Shown here: positions 35,641 through 47,850 of the stretch, in pieces
Layout of the letters: every line of letters begins with the position of its first letter
Numbering within the stretch: position 1 is the first letter of the stretch
From: Sphagnum magellanicum
Lineage: Eukaryota > Streptophyta > Sphagnopsida > Sphagnales > Sphagnaceae
Assembly (NCBI GenBank): GCA_021904315.1
Contig: CM038912.1
Coordinates: forward strand, 2,009,061-2,073,060
Reading direction: 5' to 3'
DNA: 64,000 nucleotides
The notes under the pieces: generated by a model
Seen by the model: the letters and a program-made list of their open reading frames with translations, nothing else
What the model was told of the DNA's origin: nothing
The model's database searches: none
Made by a program: the position numbers and the translations under genes

Positions 35641-38600
35641 GAACCAGACAGCAAGTGCATAATCTTGTCTGTGCAGCCTTTTAAGAACATTGTAGAGACT
35701 GATGGTGTTGGGTGATGTCAACAGCCAACAAGTTAGAAGCAGAAGCTATATTCATGTTCACAAGGATGAGACAACAGGCATGAATAGTAGAAAACTCTGT
35801 ATTTTGAAAAGGACCTATTTTTTGTCAAAATACATGGGGTTTCTAACACAATTGCAGGCCTGAGGGGGCAAGTGGGCACCATTGAAAGCACAAGTCCTCC
35901 ATCTTTTCTGCATAGCAAAATCCAAGGTGCCTTTTAAGTCCAATCAGCAATTACATTGAGGCAGCTGCACCCACCTCAACATGGTGCCATATCTACACCA
36001 ACACTGTTGAAGTGTGCACATGTGCCCACAGTAGTTTCTATCCTCCAACACCTCTTTGCTAGGGGCAAAGCACCATGTGGCCGTGGTGACTTGGGAGTGA
36101 TGGAGCCTAGATCACTCCAAGAAGCTATGAGACTAGACTGCCAGGTTAGTATGGGATTTGGCACTAATACCTTGCTGATGTATCTTAAGACACCTGATAG
36201 CCCACTGCTCAACACCCTATTAGTTGCAGCCCTAAAAAACAGCTTTTTGAGACTGTCCTCCATAAACACATGTTTCAACAATTCCAGTCCAATCCTTAAA
36301 CAAAAGTGGATTCACAATGATTGAGACCAGCTGCCAACAGAAGGGCCTGAACACATGTAAGCTAATGAGTTCAACTTAATGTTGGTCAACAAGTGGCAGC
36401 AATATAATTGAGAATCTATTCACCAAGAAGGTTGATAAGTCCTCTAATGAAGCAGGAAGATGCAGGGAGTTGAGATTAAAAAACCTTTTCAATGTCTCAA
36501 GGTGCGTGTTGTGTGTTACTCAAAGTTCTTGAGGGTTGTTGAGATGGTCCACTATGTTGTTTTGCATCTTATGGAGGCAATGCACAACAGCTGTCAACAG
36601 ATTGGAGGCAAACACAAAACTACCCAGACAGCTTTACATACATATTACCTTGTTGATGCATGGAAAATGGACAATTTGATTTGACCTCCTGCTGGAAAGA
36701 GCCCCAGCTGTTCCACTCAACCAACTCTTTCAACCTGTGGCTGAACCTCTGAAGTCACTAACACCCAATTGATACTCTGAGGAATCCAGCAAACATGTTG
36801 CCTACCATTTTCCCTGCAGCTCAACCTGGCTTTAGGCACATCTGGGAAGCTTGAGAAATTGTGTTTCAGTATTTATGTTCAGAAAAGTATCATATGCAGG
36901 TAGAAAAAGCCATGAGAGCAGAAGGAAGGTACACTCTCAACTTACTGGCATTTAGTCCTTCCTTGCAGAACACAAAAGAATCATAAACAATCATCATGTT
37001 TGCGAAGATTAGAACTTGCAAGTGTGCACGAAAAACATTTACTAAATCATAGCACACTATTGCATCAATCACTAAATTGCATCAATCACCATTCAGATCA
37101 TGCAGGTAGGCGCACCCATCACTAGGAGAACATGAATCTATGCTCATCAGCTGGAATGCTTGAACCCTGATCAACAATTACACTAGCATATAACAATCTC
37201 TGTGTTTCTAACAGCTCATGAGTGTACAATCTGGATCAGACATTGTAATTTTCAGGAGCTTCAGAATACAAAGGATAGCACCAGTTACGTTTGATATTGG
37301 ACAACCAATGTCAGACAAAGAAATACTGAATGTTGAACATGATCAAGCACATGTGCACACATGTTATATCTCGATAGACACTGGACCACACGTGACACAA
37401 GAAGTTGATGAAGAGAGAGTAACTTAGTACAATATATAGCTTATGATAACTATGATTTGTAGACTTCAGATATTTGCTCTGCCATTATATAAATCATCTG
37501 CACTGGAGTCTTCTTTGACAGTTTTTGGGCCAAAATATGTGTTTGTACATTACTCAATTGTTCATGATTCATGTCTGTGCATTCTATTTATAGAATGAAC
37601 TTTTGAATTTTTTTTGTGGGTATTTGGGTTAGCATCAAATTTCACATGATGCAACTACATCCCAAACCAGACCTACAAATGAAGAAAAATGAAGAAAGAA
37701 TCACTAGCACACCACTGATGGTGCCATTTCTAATAACGGCCCAAGACCAGTATGAACCAGCAGTGTTCAGGCAGGTATTTGATTCTCTTACAATCCTGGG
37801 TTTTTTTTGTAAAAACAACGGGAATTAGAGTATTTTTTGAAGGGAAAAAAATCATAATCAGAGAGCACCACCAATTCTGTGTAATCTTTAAAGACCAGAT
37901 TCAAAGAATTGTTGGATCCAGTATTCCAAAAACCTCAAAGAACCATCAGCTTTCATGAAAGAACTGGCAGTTTTCTGGGCGGTTATTTGACTTTTTGAAA
38001 AGAATTGAGAATCATGGTTAGATATCAGAATGAATGGAGTTTTTTTTTTTTTTTTGAGAACCATGGTTACGAACCTCAAGAATCACCCTGATACCCAGCA
38101 CAGTATGGTGCACTTTGTAATACTTAACTTTCAGGTGGTTTTGTGTAAGGTAAATCCCTGGGTGGGTGCGTCCCAAAATAAGGATTTTGGGCAAGATTGT
38201 GCCACCCACAAGTCTTAACCCTTAATTGACGGTTTGATGAAACCAGTGCCAAGTGATAGAAGGGAGTTGCAATCATATAATCTCCCAATAGCTGGAACTT
38301 TGTCACATTTTCTAAATTTCTACTTGTTAGAGTTGTCCAGGACTTCAATCTTTTGGCAGAAAAAAATGTGTAATTTGGGTGAGAAATGAAAAATCCCCAC
38401 AGTTGAAAGCGTAATTTTATGAGATACAAGCAGGTGTCAAAATTTGGTGTTTTTGGAGTATTTGATTTAGCTGCCATATGGTTCAAGGATCCTAAAACTT
38501 TTATAGTAGATTGAAGGTGGGCATATGAGGTTAGTGGGAAAAACAAATTCTACGTTTGGACTTGAGATGAGGTTAAAAATGAGTGATCAAAGTTGCATAT

Positions 38601-40439
38601 ACAATGTTCATGTACAAATAAGCAAAATAAAAGCCAAGCTATCTTTACTGTTCTAGGGCATGTTGCCTCCCAAAACCCTGCCAACTCCACCTTCACAACT
38701 GGAAAAACTATACTCTTCATAGCATGGGCAGATATCAAAACTTGAGGTGCTTGAAGATTTTTCTCCATTTTTAAGCTCTAGTTTTTTTTTTTTTGGCACA
38801 AATGAAAAGAATTCATTGCGAAAAAATAACAACAGAGAAAACCCCCAAAATTCAAGCTCAATTTCTTTTAAAACAAGCTTAGTAGACAAATGACACATAG
38901 AAAGAACAATGAAGGTGTTCCCTACAACATAGAGGTGTCACTTTTTGACCTGGGATAGTATCGGTAGGAGTACTTGGGACTGGGGAGGACACGGACCATT
39001 CCAGTCTACATACAACCTGCCATCCCCATTTTGATAGAGACAAAAGCCAAATGTGAGACCCAAATTCCCAAAGAGATCCATTGAAGTCCTGACCCAGCTA
39101 AAGATTTGGTAGAATTCTGAATAGCTACAACTTATTTGAGATAAGAGACTTATCCATAAAGTCCCATTGTAACCAAAAGGAAGGGTGAATAAAAAAATCT
39201 CTTGTGCACAAGAAACTCATGGTAGAAACACAAACCCTAGGAATTCTAAAATTTCATCAAATCATACAACTTACATTGTTGAGATTGCAAACCTTATGCT
39301 ACCAAAATTTTCATTGGTGCTATTGATCTGTCAAAACAAGATTCAATGTTCTATGTGTGAATTATCAACTGGCACATACATGGTGATCTCTCACTAACTT
39401 GTTATAGTGGCAACAAACAGTTTGCTACCATGTACAAAGTCATATGTTATAAGTCTAAAATCTACTAAAGTATAGCTTGAAGTTAGAACACTTAGTGTTT
39501 GGTCAATTCATATGAATTGTTAACCCTTCTCCTACAAATGCAACAATGTAAAGGAACATTAAATTTTTTATCTGATAAACCTTAATTTCAAAAACATCTT
39601 GATTTCCATGTCCGAACTAAAATATGAATCACATATACCAAGTTGACCTAAAATCACTCAAGAAAAATAATTTTTTTGTGCAGATGTTGGTTACAAATAG
39701 ATTTCTATTAACTTCCCACTTTTGTCTTCATTTCTCTCATTCTACCCAACCCAAGGACACCCCACTAAAGCTTCCAATATTCACTCAAATACTTGCCCTG
39801 CTACATGGATTCAACAAAGGTCACCATTCAAAATGCATATCTATCTTTCCACATGCCTCTTTTTCTACAACTCGGACTTCTTTCTTTTCATCATCAATCC
39901 TCAAAAACAACCCTTTATAAAATTTATTACTAACAAGGACATATTGCTTGCCATAGTGTAATCACTAGCAGAGCGAAAATCATATACAACAACTACTAAT
40001 CTCAACAAGCCAAACCTACCATCCTTTGAAAACTAATGATGAAAGAAAAAAAACATGCCTACATTGCTCCCGAATTCCCCTTCTTCTCTTGTCTTACAAC
40101 GTCCTACTCTCCAAACCCCTATTCAATGCCATAGCTTCCTCAACCATCCATAGCTTGATGTTGGTCAGTTGCACATAGTACACAAACAAGACTTCCTACC
40201 CATGCTCACAAGTTTCTTTGAATAGTATTTATTGTAGCTAACAAACAATAATAAAAAAATTGTCACCATTAACATGCAAAAAGTTGACGACCACTGAAAA
40301 CAAAAACCAAAAGCCTAAAAACTTACTATGTTCACATAAGAACATTATCCAATTGCCTTCATGTCTGATCACACCATGAGTAAGGGGCAAGAATACTCAA
40401 TTTCGGCATAATAGGGTATCAACTACCTAAGTGGGAATA
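35641..40439. other. Long non-coding interval before the MULE
   Basis: No gene can be supported. Around 35956-36330 both strands carry frames over 100 codons that resemble no host family I can name; they may be an old transposon fragment. A copy of a dispersed repeat lies at 37905-38110. The rest is AT-rich with T and A homopolymers. Confidence 0.4.
37905..38110. repeat. Dispersed repeat, copy 2 (copy 1 at about 12060-12290)
   Basis: Shares with copy 1 the ordered blocks AACCTCAAAGAACC, TTTCATGAAAGAA, TATTTGACTTTTT, TCATGGTTA and GATACCCAGCA. It contains a longer T run at 38040-38055. Confidence 0.55.
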
Positions 40440-40448
40440 GAAAAAGAT
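40440..40448. repeat. Left target-site duplication of the MULE
   Basis: GAAAAAGAT is immediately outside the left inverted repeat and is repeated exactly at 54875-54883. Nine bases is the characteristic duplication length of Mutator-family insertions. Confidence 0.93.
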
Positions 40449-40485
40449 GGCCAAAGTGAATTAACAGCCACCAATGCACCAGTTG
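40449..40485 (+). repeat. Left terminal inverted repeat of the MULE
   Basis: Starts GGCCAAAGTGAATTAACAG and continues to 40485. It matches the reverse complement of 54838-54874 at 34 of 37 positions; the three differences are bases 4-6. Just inside, the two ends diverge quickly. Confidence 0.92.
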
Positions 40486-40649
40486 GCTGTTCTGTCCACT
40501 GGATGGGTTGCGTTTTTTCATTCGGCGCCGGATGGGGTTCATGACAATCCATTTCTTTTTGCTGCTAACCATTGTACTTTTTTTTTTTGGTTCCTGCTCG
40601 TTTTTCCCTGGACCTAACCTCACACATAGCTACCCTGTTCACTTTTCTA

Positions 40650-40800
40650 CCTAGCTACTGCACTCACCACCTACCCTACTAACCTAGCTACTGTACTTAC
40701 CACCTACCCTATTAACCTAGCTACTGTACTCATCACCTACCCTACTAACCTAGCTACTGTACTCACCACCTACCCTACTAACCTAGCTACCCTATTAATT
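40650..40800. repeat. 33-bp tandem array near the left end
   Basis: Four to five units containing CTAGCTACTGTACTCACC and CACCTACCCTACTAAC. Single or partial units recur at 41025-41090 and 42340-42410. The CCACCTACC core appears in reverse complement near the right end (54640-54740), so both subterminal regions share it in inverted orientation. Confidence 0.75.
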
Positions 40801-40824
40801 ACATACCCTACCCTAAAAACCTTA

Positions 40825-42240
40825 CCCTAAATGCAATACCTGCATTTTGGGCCATTTCGAAAGTATGCATGTGGGGTTCAAGCTTTCTTTATACAAAGAT
40901 CCTACCCTAAATGCAATACTTGCATTTTGGGCCATTTCGAAAATACGCATGTGAGGTTTAAACATCTTTATACAAAGATCATACCCTAAATGCAATACTT
41001 GCATTTTGGGTCACACTGCTAACCAAGTTACTGTACTAACCACCTACCCTACTAACCTAGCTACTCTATTAATTACATACCCTACTAACTTAACCATTAG
41101 GTTTAGGGTTGAGACACATAAATTAATTGATAAGTTTTTCATAAATGTATAGTAATTAATTTAAAGTAAGCTAAATTTGGGGGGAAATTTTTAGGTTTAG
41201 GGTTGAGACACAAATTAATTAATAATTTTTTCACAAATGTATAGTAATTAATCTAGAGTAGGCTAAATTTGGGGGGAAAATTTAGGGTTTACACATATGT
41301 GAAGTAATACAATTGCATTTTATATCTTTTTCAAAAAGAGTGGAAAAATTAGGTTGGAAGGATCACACAAAGATAAAACACATATCTTTTCTTTTGGTTT
41401 TATATGAAATTTATTTGATTATTTTTAAAGATTAACGTATTTTCTTTCACTTAATAAATATTTATAGTTTAAAACCTTTGAATTTTGGTTTTTAATTTTT
41501 TTCCTATGTTCTTTTAAATTAGTTTATTTTGCATTATATGATTTGTATAGCTTGTATAATTTTTTAGGTTTAGGGCATATATCACTAAGATTTTTTTTTG
41601 TTAGGGTTTGGTAAAAGTAAGTACAAGTGCAAGTATTGAAATTATGCCCCAAAATTCCAGTTGGTAAAAGTAAAGATGGGTGTAGGTATTGCAACGAAAC
41701 CCCAAAATTCTAGTTGGTAAAGGTAAGTATAAGTTTGGGTATTTCAAGTTGAAATGAAAAAACAAACCTAAATGTAATACCCACGTTTCAAAAAAACCCA
41801 TCTAAATGGTTTAGATACCCTTAAGTGAAGACCTAGCCCTAAACACAATATGCATATGCAAAGTCACTTTGAAATAACCCAACCCTAAATGCAATACCTG
41901 CACTTTGGGTCACTCCGAAAGGACGCATGTAGGGTTTAAGCTTTCTTTATATGAAGATCTTACCCTAAATGTAATACCTGCATTTAGGGTCACTCCGAAA
42001 GTACGCATGTGGGGTTTAGGGTTCTTTATATGAAGATCCCACCCTAAATGCAATATGTGCATTTGGGGTCACTCCGAAAGTACGCATGTGGGGTTTAGGG
42101 TTCTTTATATGAAGATCCCACCCTAAATGCAATATGTGCATTTGGGGTCACTCCAAAAGTACGCATGTGGGGTTTAGGGTTTTTTATATGGAGATCCCAC
42201 CCTAAATGCAATACCTGCATTTGGGGTCACTCCGAATAGC
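40825..42240. repeat. About 80-bp repeats with CCCTAAATGCAATACCTGCA
   Basis: Units at about 40830, 40908, 40987, 41886, 41966, 42045, 42126 and 42207. Each contains AAATGCAATA(C/T)(C/T)TGCATTT, a GGGTCACTCCGAAAGTACGC stretch and a GGGGTTTAGGGTTCTTTATA stretch. The CCCTAAA/TTTAGGG elements look like plant telomere repeats but occur as part of this unit, not in telomeric runs. The same units recur at 47577-47830. Confidence 0.8.
41610..42240 (+). repeat. Left copy of a roughly 600-bp direct repeat flanking the transposase
   Basis: Closely matches 47240-47850 in the same orientation, including the CCAAAATTCCAGTTGGTAAA blocks, the CTTAAGTGAAGACCTAGCC segment and the 80-bp units. Same-orientation copies on either side of the transposase suggest an internal segmental duplication or a nested insertion. 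Confidence 0.75.
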
Positions 42241-42780
42241 TACCTTGCTCACTTTCCTACCTTCATAAGTATTACACCAACCTTGGTACCTTATTTATTA
42301 TCCCCTACTGACACAACTACCCTAATAACTAGTTATCCTACTGACCTAGCTATTGTATTAACCACCTACCCTACTAACCTAGCTACTCTATTAATTACAT
42401 ACCCTACTAACTTAACCATTAGGTTTAGGGTTGAGACACATAAATTAATTAATAAGTCTTTCACAAATGTATAGTAATTAATCGAAAGTAGGCTAATTTG
42501 GGGGGAAAATTTTAGGGTTTACACATATGTGAAGTAATACAATTGCATTCTATATCTTCTTCAAAAAGAGTGGAAAAATTTAAGTTGGAGAGATCACACA
42601 AAGGTAAAAGACATATCTTCTCTTTTGGTTTTGTATGAAATTTATTTGATTGTTTTCGAAGATTAACGTATTTTGCATTATATAATTTGTATAGTTTGTA
42701 TTTTTTTGGGTCTAGGACATATATCACTAAGACTTTTTTTTGTTAGGGTTTGTATAATTAGGGTTGTAATAAGGCTTATG

Positions 42781-44027
42781 GCAAAATATCATTTGGATTT
42801 TTAAGGTTATGCTTTATTATTTAGTGTATAAGAATTTGGTTCATATATTTTAGAACTTAAGGTTTATACTCTAAATTTTGCTCATTATATTGGTTTTTGA
42901 TCTATTCACTTGTTTAAATCTATACCATAATTTGAATTTCCTTTGTTTCCATATGTTCCATAGTTCCTAAAGTTTAATATTTTCTAACCCATTTTTGTAC
43001 GAGTTATGATTTTTTAGGGTTGCGTTTTCAATTGGGATTATAAGCTTTGGTGGAACGTTGTCATCTTTTATTCTTAAAGGTATGCATTTGTCTCTTGTTA
43101 CTTCTTTTGTTTTTTTGTTTATATTTTCACAATTCAACCTCTTTTCATTTCCTAGTTGTTGGATATAGAAAGGGCATCAAGTTTCATTAAGTATACAAAC
43201 ATAGATAAAGGTTTTATACTTTTACATGGATATTTCATATTCAATATTTTTTTGTAGTTTATTTTTTCATACCCATATGCGAATAATGCATTGATTACCC
43301 ACAACCAGTGTGGGTTTTTTGGCTTAATGTAGGTATTGCATTTTGCACCTTTCAAACAGTGTGCATTAATTATCATTATGTGGGTATTGCTACATGGCGT
43401 TTTGCAAAATATCATTTGGATTTTTAAGGTTATGCTTTATTGTTTAGTGTATAAGAATTTGGTTCATATATTTCAGAACCTAAGGTTTATACTCTAAATT
43501 TTGCTCACTGTATTGGTTTTGGATCTTTTCACTTGTTTAAATCTATACCATAATTTGAATTTCCTTTGTTTCCATATGTTCCATAGTTCCTAGAGTTTAA
43601 TATTTTCTAACCCATTTTTATACGAGTTATGATTTTTTAAGGTTGCGTTTTCAATTGGGACTATAAATTTTGGTGGAATGTTGTCATCTTTTATTCTTAA
43701 AGGTATGCATTTGTCTCTTGTTACTTCTTTTGTTTTTTTGTTTATATTTTCACAATTCAAACTTTTTTCATTTCCTAGTTGTTGGATATAGAAAAGGCAT
43801 CAAGTTTCATTAAGTAAACAAGCATAGATAAAGGTTTTATATTTTTTCATGGATATTTCATATTCAATATTTTTTTGTAGTTTATGTTTTCATACCCATA
43901 TGCGAATAATGCATTGACTACCCACAACCAATGTGGGTTTTTTGGCTTAATGTAGGTATTGCATTTTGTACCTCTCAAACAGTGTGCATTAATTTATCAT
44001 TATGTGGGTATTGCTACATGGGGTTTT
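42781..44027. repeat. Tandem duplication, unit about 623 bp
   Basis: The segment beginning GCAAAATATCATTTGGATTT at 42781 recurs from 43404. The two copies stay colinear to the TGGGTATTGCTACATGG end at about 43400 and 44027. They look better than 90% identical, so the duplication is fairly young. Confidence 0.85.
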
Positions 44028-44321
44028 CAGACATCATGGGTTTAAGGTACAATATGGGTATTGCATATGAGAAAATTTTCAATGATGGGAGGTTTAGTAG
44101 CTCAATGTGGGTATTGCCAAAATTTGTTTTAGTATATGGGTTCATAATGCAAGTATTGTACGTTATGTACATTGGAATAATAGGTTTTTTATATCATGAT
44201 ATGGGTGTTGTAATGGGAATTCCAAGTCACAACATTGATTTTAAAGGAGCCATGTATGTATTGCATTTTGGGTTTTTGTTCAATGATGAATGTTTAGAGA
44301 ATTATAAATTCTCTTGATGCA

Positions 44322-47041
44322 GGAATTTGTCCTACTTCCTTCAATCATGGGAAGGGTTCCAAAGTCCCATTCCATTCATGTCCAAAACCCCACCAAGTCC
44401 CCTTTCTCAAACAAAGACTTGGTGTGGACATCTGGGATACGCCATGGAGGGCAAAATAAAGTGACCATTCAATTTGCTTATGTTCCATATGCTCGCGTCG
44501 CGGAATTCTTGGAAGGTGAACGAGGGGATACAAGCACCCCTGTGGAATGGAGTGTTTACAAAAACTTTCCAAGCCAAACGGATGTCAAGCAACCAACTAT
44601 CAAAAACCACCTTGGGCATACATGGTAAACATTCATGGCATTAACCTTTTTAATTTCTTTAATTCATATACCAAAGATGTAATCATTTATGTTTTGAAAG
44701 TTTTTTGGTTTAGGTATCAATGCGGATATGGACCAGAGGACTATCGAGAAAATTCAACCCACACTCGATCTATTAAACGAGGATGCCTAGCGTCATTCTC
44801 AATCAAACGTCTATACACACGACCTAATGTGGCTGAGATCACAATTTATCATAAGGCCCATACACGAATTGATGGGTCATTCGCACATGGTGAGCATGAC
44901 CCAGAGTCCATTTCTCGTATGTCTCGTTATGCTCCACGCATGTCACAAGCATTGAAAGACCACATATGGGCCCAACTAAGCTTAAGTTATACGACCAAAC
45001 AAATATATGACAAACATAAAGCAATTTGGTGGGAACGTGTGAATGCGGGTCAAAGCATGACACGAGATGATTTCATTCAGCTTCAAGACATTGCATATTT
45101 GGATCGGAAACATAAGAAAGGGAGTTGGCGTTTACACACTAACCCTGCAATTTCAATTCGGTCTTGGGCTCTCCAACATCCAGAAGATGTGTTCTTTTTC
45201 CAAGATGTTGGTGAAATGAACGAAACTCAAGTCCCATTCACCATAGGTATTCAAACACCAACTTAATGTGAGTCCATGCTATCATATGGTCACAATGGTG
45301 CCATTTCTATGGATGCAACATTTGGCACAAATGACATGAAATTCCATCTATTCACCTTGATGGGATTTGATGATCATCGCACGGGTGTCCCTTTAGCCTG
45401 GATCATTACAAGTAGGCAAACAGTGCAAGATTTGATCGAATGGTTGAAACCATTAAAAGAGAAGATGTTATCACACATGCCGCATTGGAAACCATCATGT
45501 TTTCTCATTGATGATGCACCTCAAGAATTGAAGGCATTACGGTTAGTTCTATACCTAGTATCGACTTTGTGTTTATTCTTTAAATGTTTTTTAATATCTT
45601 TCATAAAATTCTTGATTACTTCAAATGCATTTTATGTTGTACTAACCCCATCCACTCATGGAGATTTTATTGCATATGTGTCCTTATTAGGGTCGTATGG
45701 GGTATGGACAAGGTTCCCATCTACCTTTGTTGTTGGCATGTTCTCAAAGCATGGCGCCTACGTGGTATTGAAAAAATCAAAGATGTGGAAGTGCGGGGTG
45801 GAATCCTCCAAGACCTTCATGATGTGATGTACATGTCCATCAATCATGGAGAAACAATTGATGACTTCAAAGAGCGTGGGAGGGTTGCTGTGAGAGAAAG
45901 CCTTCATAAACATAGGCCTGGTGATGCGTGGACAAACTATTTCTGGACTTATTACCATCAATTTGGTAAGTGATAATATTTATTATGGTTCAGCATTCAA
46001 AATTTATTTTGTATAATTTATTCATCCTTATGTATTGTGTTTATGTTTGTAGAATTATGGATGGTGGGTGTTTGAAGAGTGCCCCATTCGAACCAAGACA
46101 CCCAAGCGAGCATTGAATCATATCATGGTGCATTGAAACGTTGGCTTGCTCTTGACACAAAAGGCCTTAGAGGGCGTAGGATTGACTGGTTGGTGTGGCG
46201 ATTAACAACAACCGTTGCACGCCACTACATGCACACATTGGAAATGAAAAAGAGGGGTTGCATAAAAAACAAGGTTGTGGAGGCCATTATTACACGAAGT
46301 GTGGAAAAGGCAACCCTTATTCCACTTAGCCATGTGTACCAACCAACCCCTTGAGAGTGATGGAGCTTGGGCCGTACGGAGCCAAAGCCTTCCCAATGTT
46401 ATTTACACGGTGAAATTCCCATTCACCGAAATGTTTGTTGCACATGCGAATGGGCATTGCGAGGGAACATGTGTAAACACCAAATTAAGGTCATTATCAC
46501 ATGCACAGACATTTCTCAAGAGGATATCATTCATTACTGTGGAACATGGTATGGATCACATCGTGGAGGGTTGCGTCACATGTTTGCAGACCCGCAACAT
46601 ATTCCAGATGATATGGAGTCCAATGATGATGACGAAGATGATCATCTTGAAGGTGACGATGGGATCATGAAATTTGATGGGCTCATGAACATGGAGCAAA
46701 ATGATCTCCCTATTGGGTGCCATTGTAGGGTCTAATGAGACAATAAATTCATCAACCCCAATGGAAAGGGCTCTTGCACAATTGGTCACTACAATGCAAG
46801 AGATCACAAATGAATGTAAAGAAGGCGATGTGACACTTTGTGAACATGCCACCTCACACATGAGAGTATTGGCATGTAATATTTGTAACATACCCCTCAC
46901 AAAAGCAAATGCAATTTCACACCCAGGATTGGTGTTACGTCGTGTAGAAGATGGATTGGGAAATAGTGTCAAACGCCTCAAAGATTGGCATGAAACAATG
47001 CTCAATCACACAAATGTACGTACTAAACGATGTCATGAATA
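44322..47041 (+). pseudogene. MULE transposase (MURA-type, SWIM finger), damaged
   Basis: Would cut and paste the element. Introns at 44625-44713, 45542-45690 and 45966-46052 follow GT-AG with correct phases. The exon 1 acceptor is probably the AG ending at 44321. Visible parts: a WRKY/GCM1-like zinc cluster (YQC at 44714, RGC near 44785, YHKAH near 44850), first catalytic Asp in SMDATFG (45312-45314), second Asp in FLIDD (45510-45515), the CCWH motif of exon 3, catalytic Glu in ASIESYHG (46115-46117) and a SWIM finger CTCEW…MCKH at 46439-46480. The C-terminal segment 46701-47041 (ALAQLVTTMQEI to the end) is probably the protein's tail. At least two stops (one TAA at a likely Gln in exon 2, one TGA in exon 4) and about three frameshifts from 46330 on make it non-functional. 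Confidence 0.88.
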
Positions 47042-47239
47042 AATGTTTCAATTACTAATCAAGATTGTTGCCATTAGCACTAAGAATTTTCTTTTAGAAT
47101 CAATTTTGTATGGACGAAATCATACCCCAAATTCTTTGAACATCATGTATTCAACACACACATGAAGTCTAATATGGCACAAAGGTTATTATTGTTTCCA
47201 AGTAATAAGCACAAAAAGTGTGAAATGCAAAAACACAAG

Positions 47240-47850
47240 CATAATGATGATATTAGTGTTAGATGCAGGTATTGTAACTAGGCCCCAAAATCCCAGTTGG
47301 TAAAAGTAAGTACAAATGCAAGTATTGCAATCATGCCCCAAAATTCCAGTTTGTAAAGGTAAGTACGGATGTAGGTATTGCAATGAAACCCCAACATTCC
47401 AGTTAGTAAAGGTAAGTATAAGTTCGGGTATTGCAAGTTTAAATGAAAAACAAGCCTAAATGCAATACCCACATGTTAAAAAAAAAACCCATCTAAATGA
47501 TTTGGATACCCTTAAGTGAAGACCTAGCCTTAAACACAATATGCAGACGCAAAGTCACTTTGAAAAAACCCTACCCTAAATGCAATACCTACATTTGGGG
47601 TCACTCAGAAAGTATGCATGTGGGGTTTAAGGTTCTTTATATGAAGATCCCACCCTAAATGCAATACCTGCATTTAGGGTCACTCCGAAAGTACGCATGT
47701 GGGGTTTAGGGTTCTTTATATGAAGATCCCACCCTAAATGCAATATGTGCATTTAGGGTCACTCCGAAAGTACGCATGTGGGTTTAGGGTTCTTTATATG
47801 AAGATCCTACCCTAAATGTAATACCTGCATTTTGGGTCACTCTAAAATAA
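47240..47850 (+). repeat. Right copy of the roughly 600-bp direct repeat
   Basis: Matches 41610-42240 block for block, ending with four 80-bp units at 47577, 47657, 47738 and 47815. See the left copy for shared motifs. Confidence 0.75.

Noticed and set aside
35956-36330. Overlapping frames over 100 codons on both strands
   Set aside because: No recognisable motif in either strand. The GRGDLG string in one frame recalls pyruvate kinase but its context does not match, so I did not extend the relic to here.
40825-42240. Possible interstitial telomere because of many CCCTAAA motifs
   Set aside because: The motifs are spaced within a larger 80-bp unit and do not form head-to-tail telomere runs.
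43931-44317. 128-codon frame before the transposase
   Set aside because: It runs through the GGGTATTGCA repeats, resembles no protein and ends just where the transposase exon acceptor lies.
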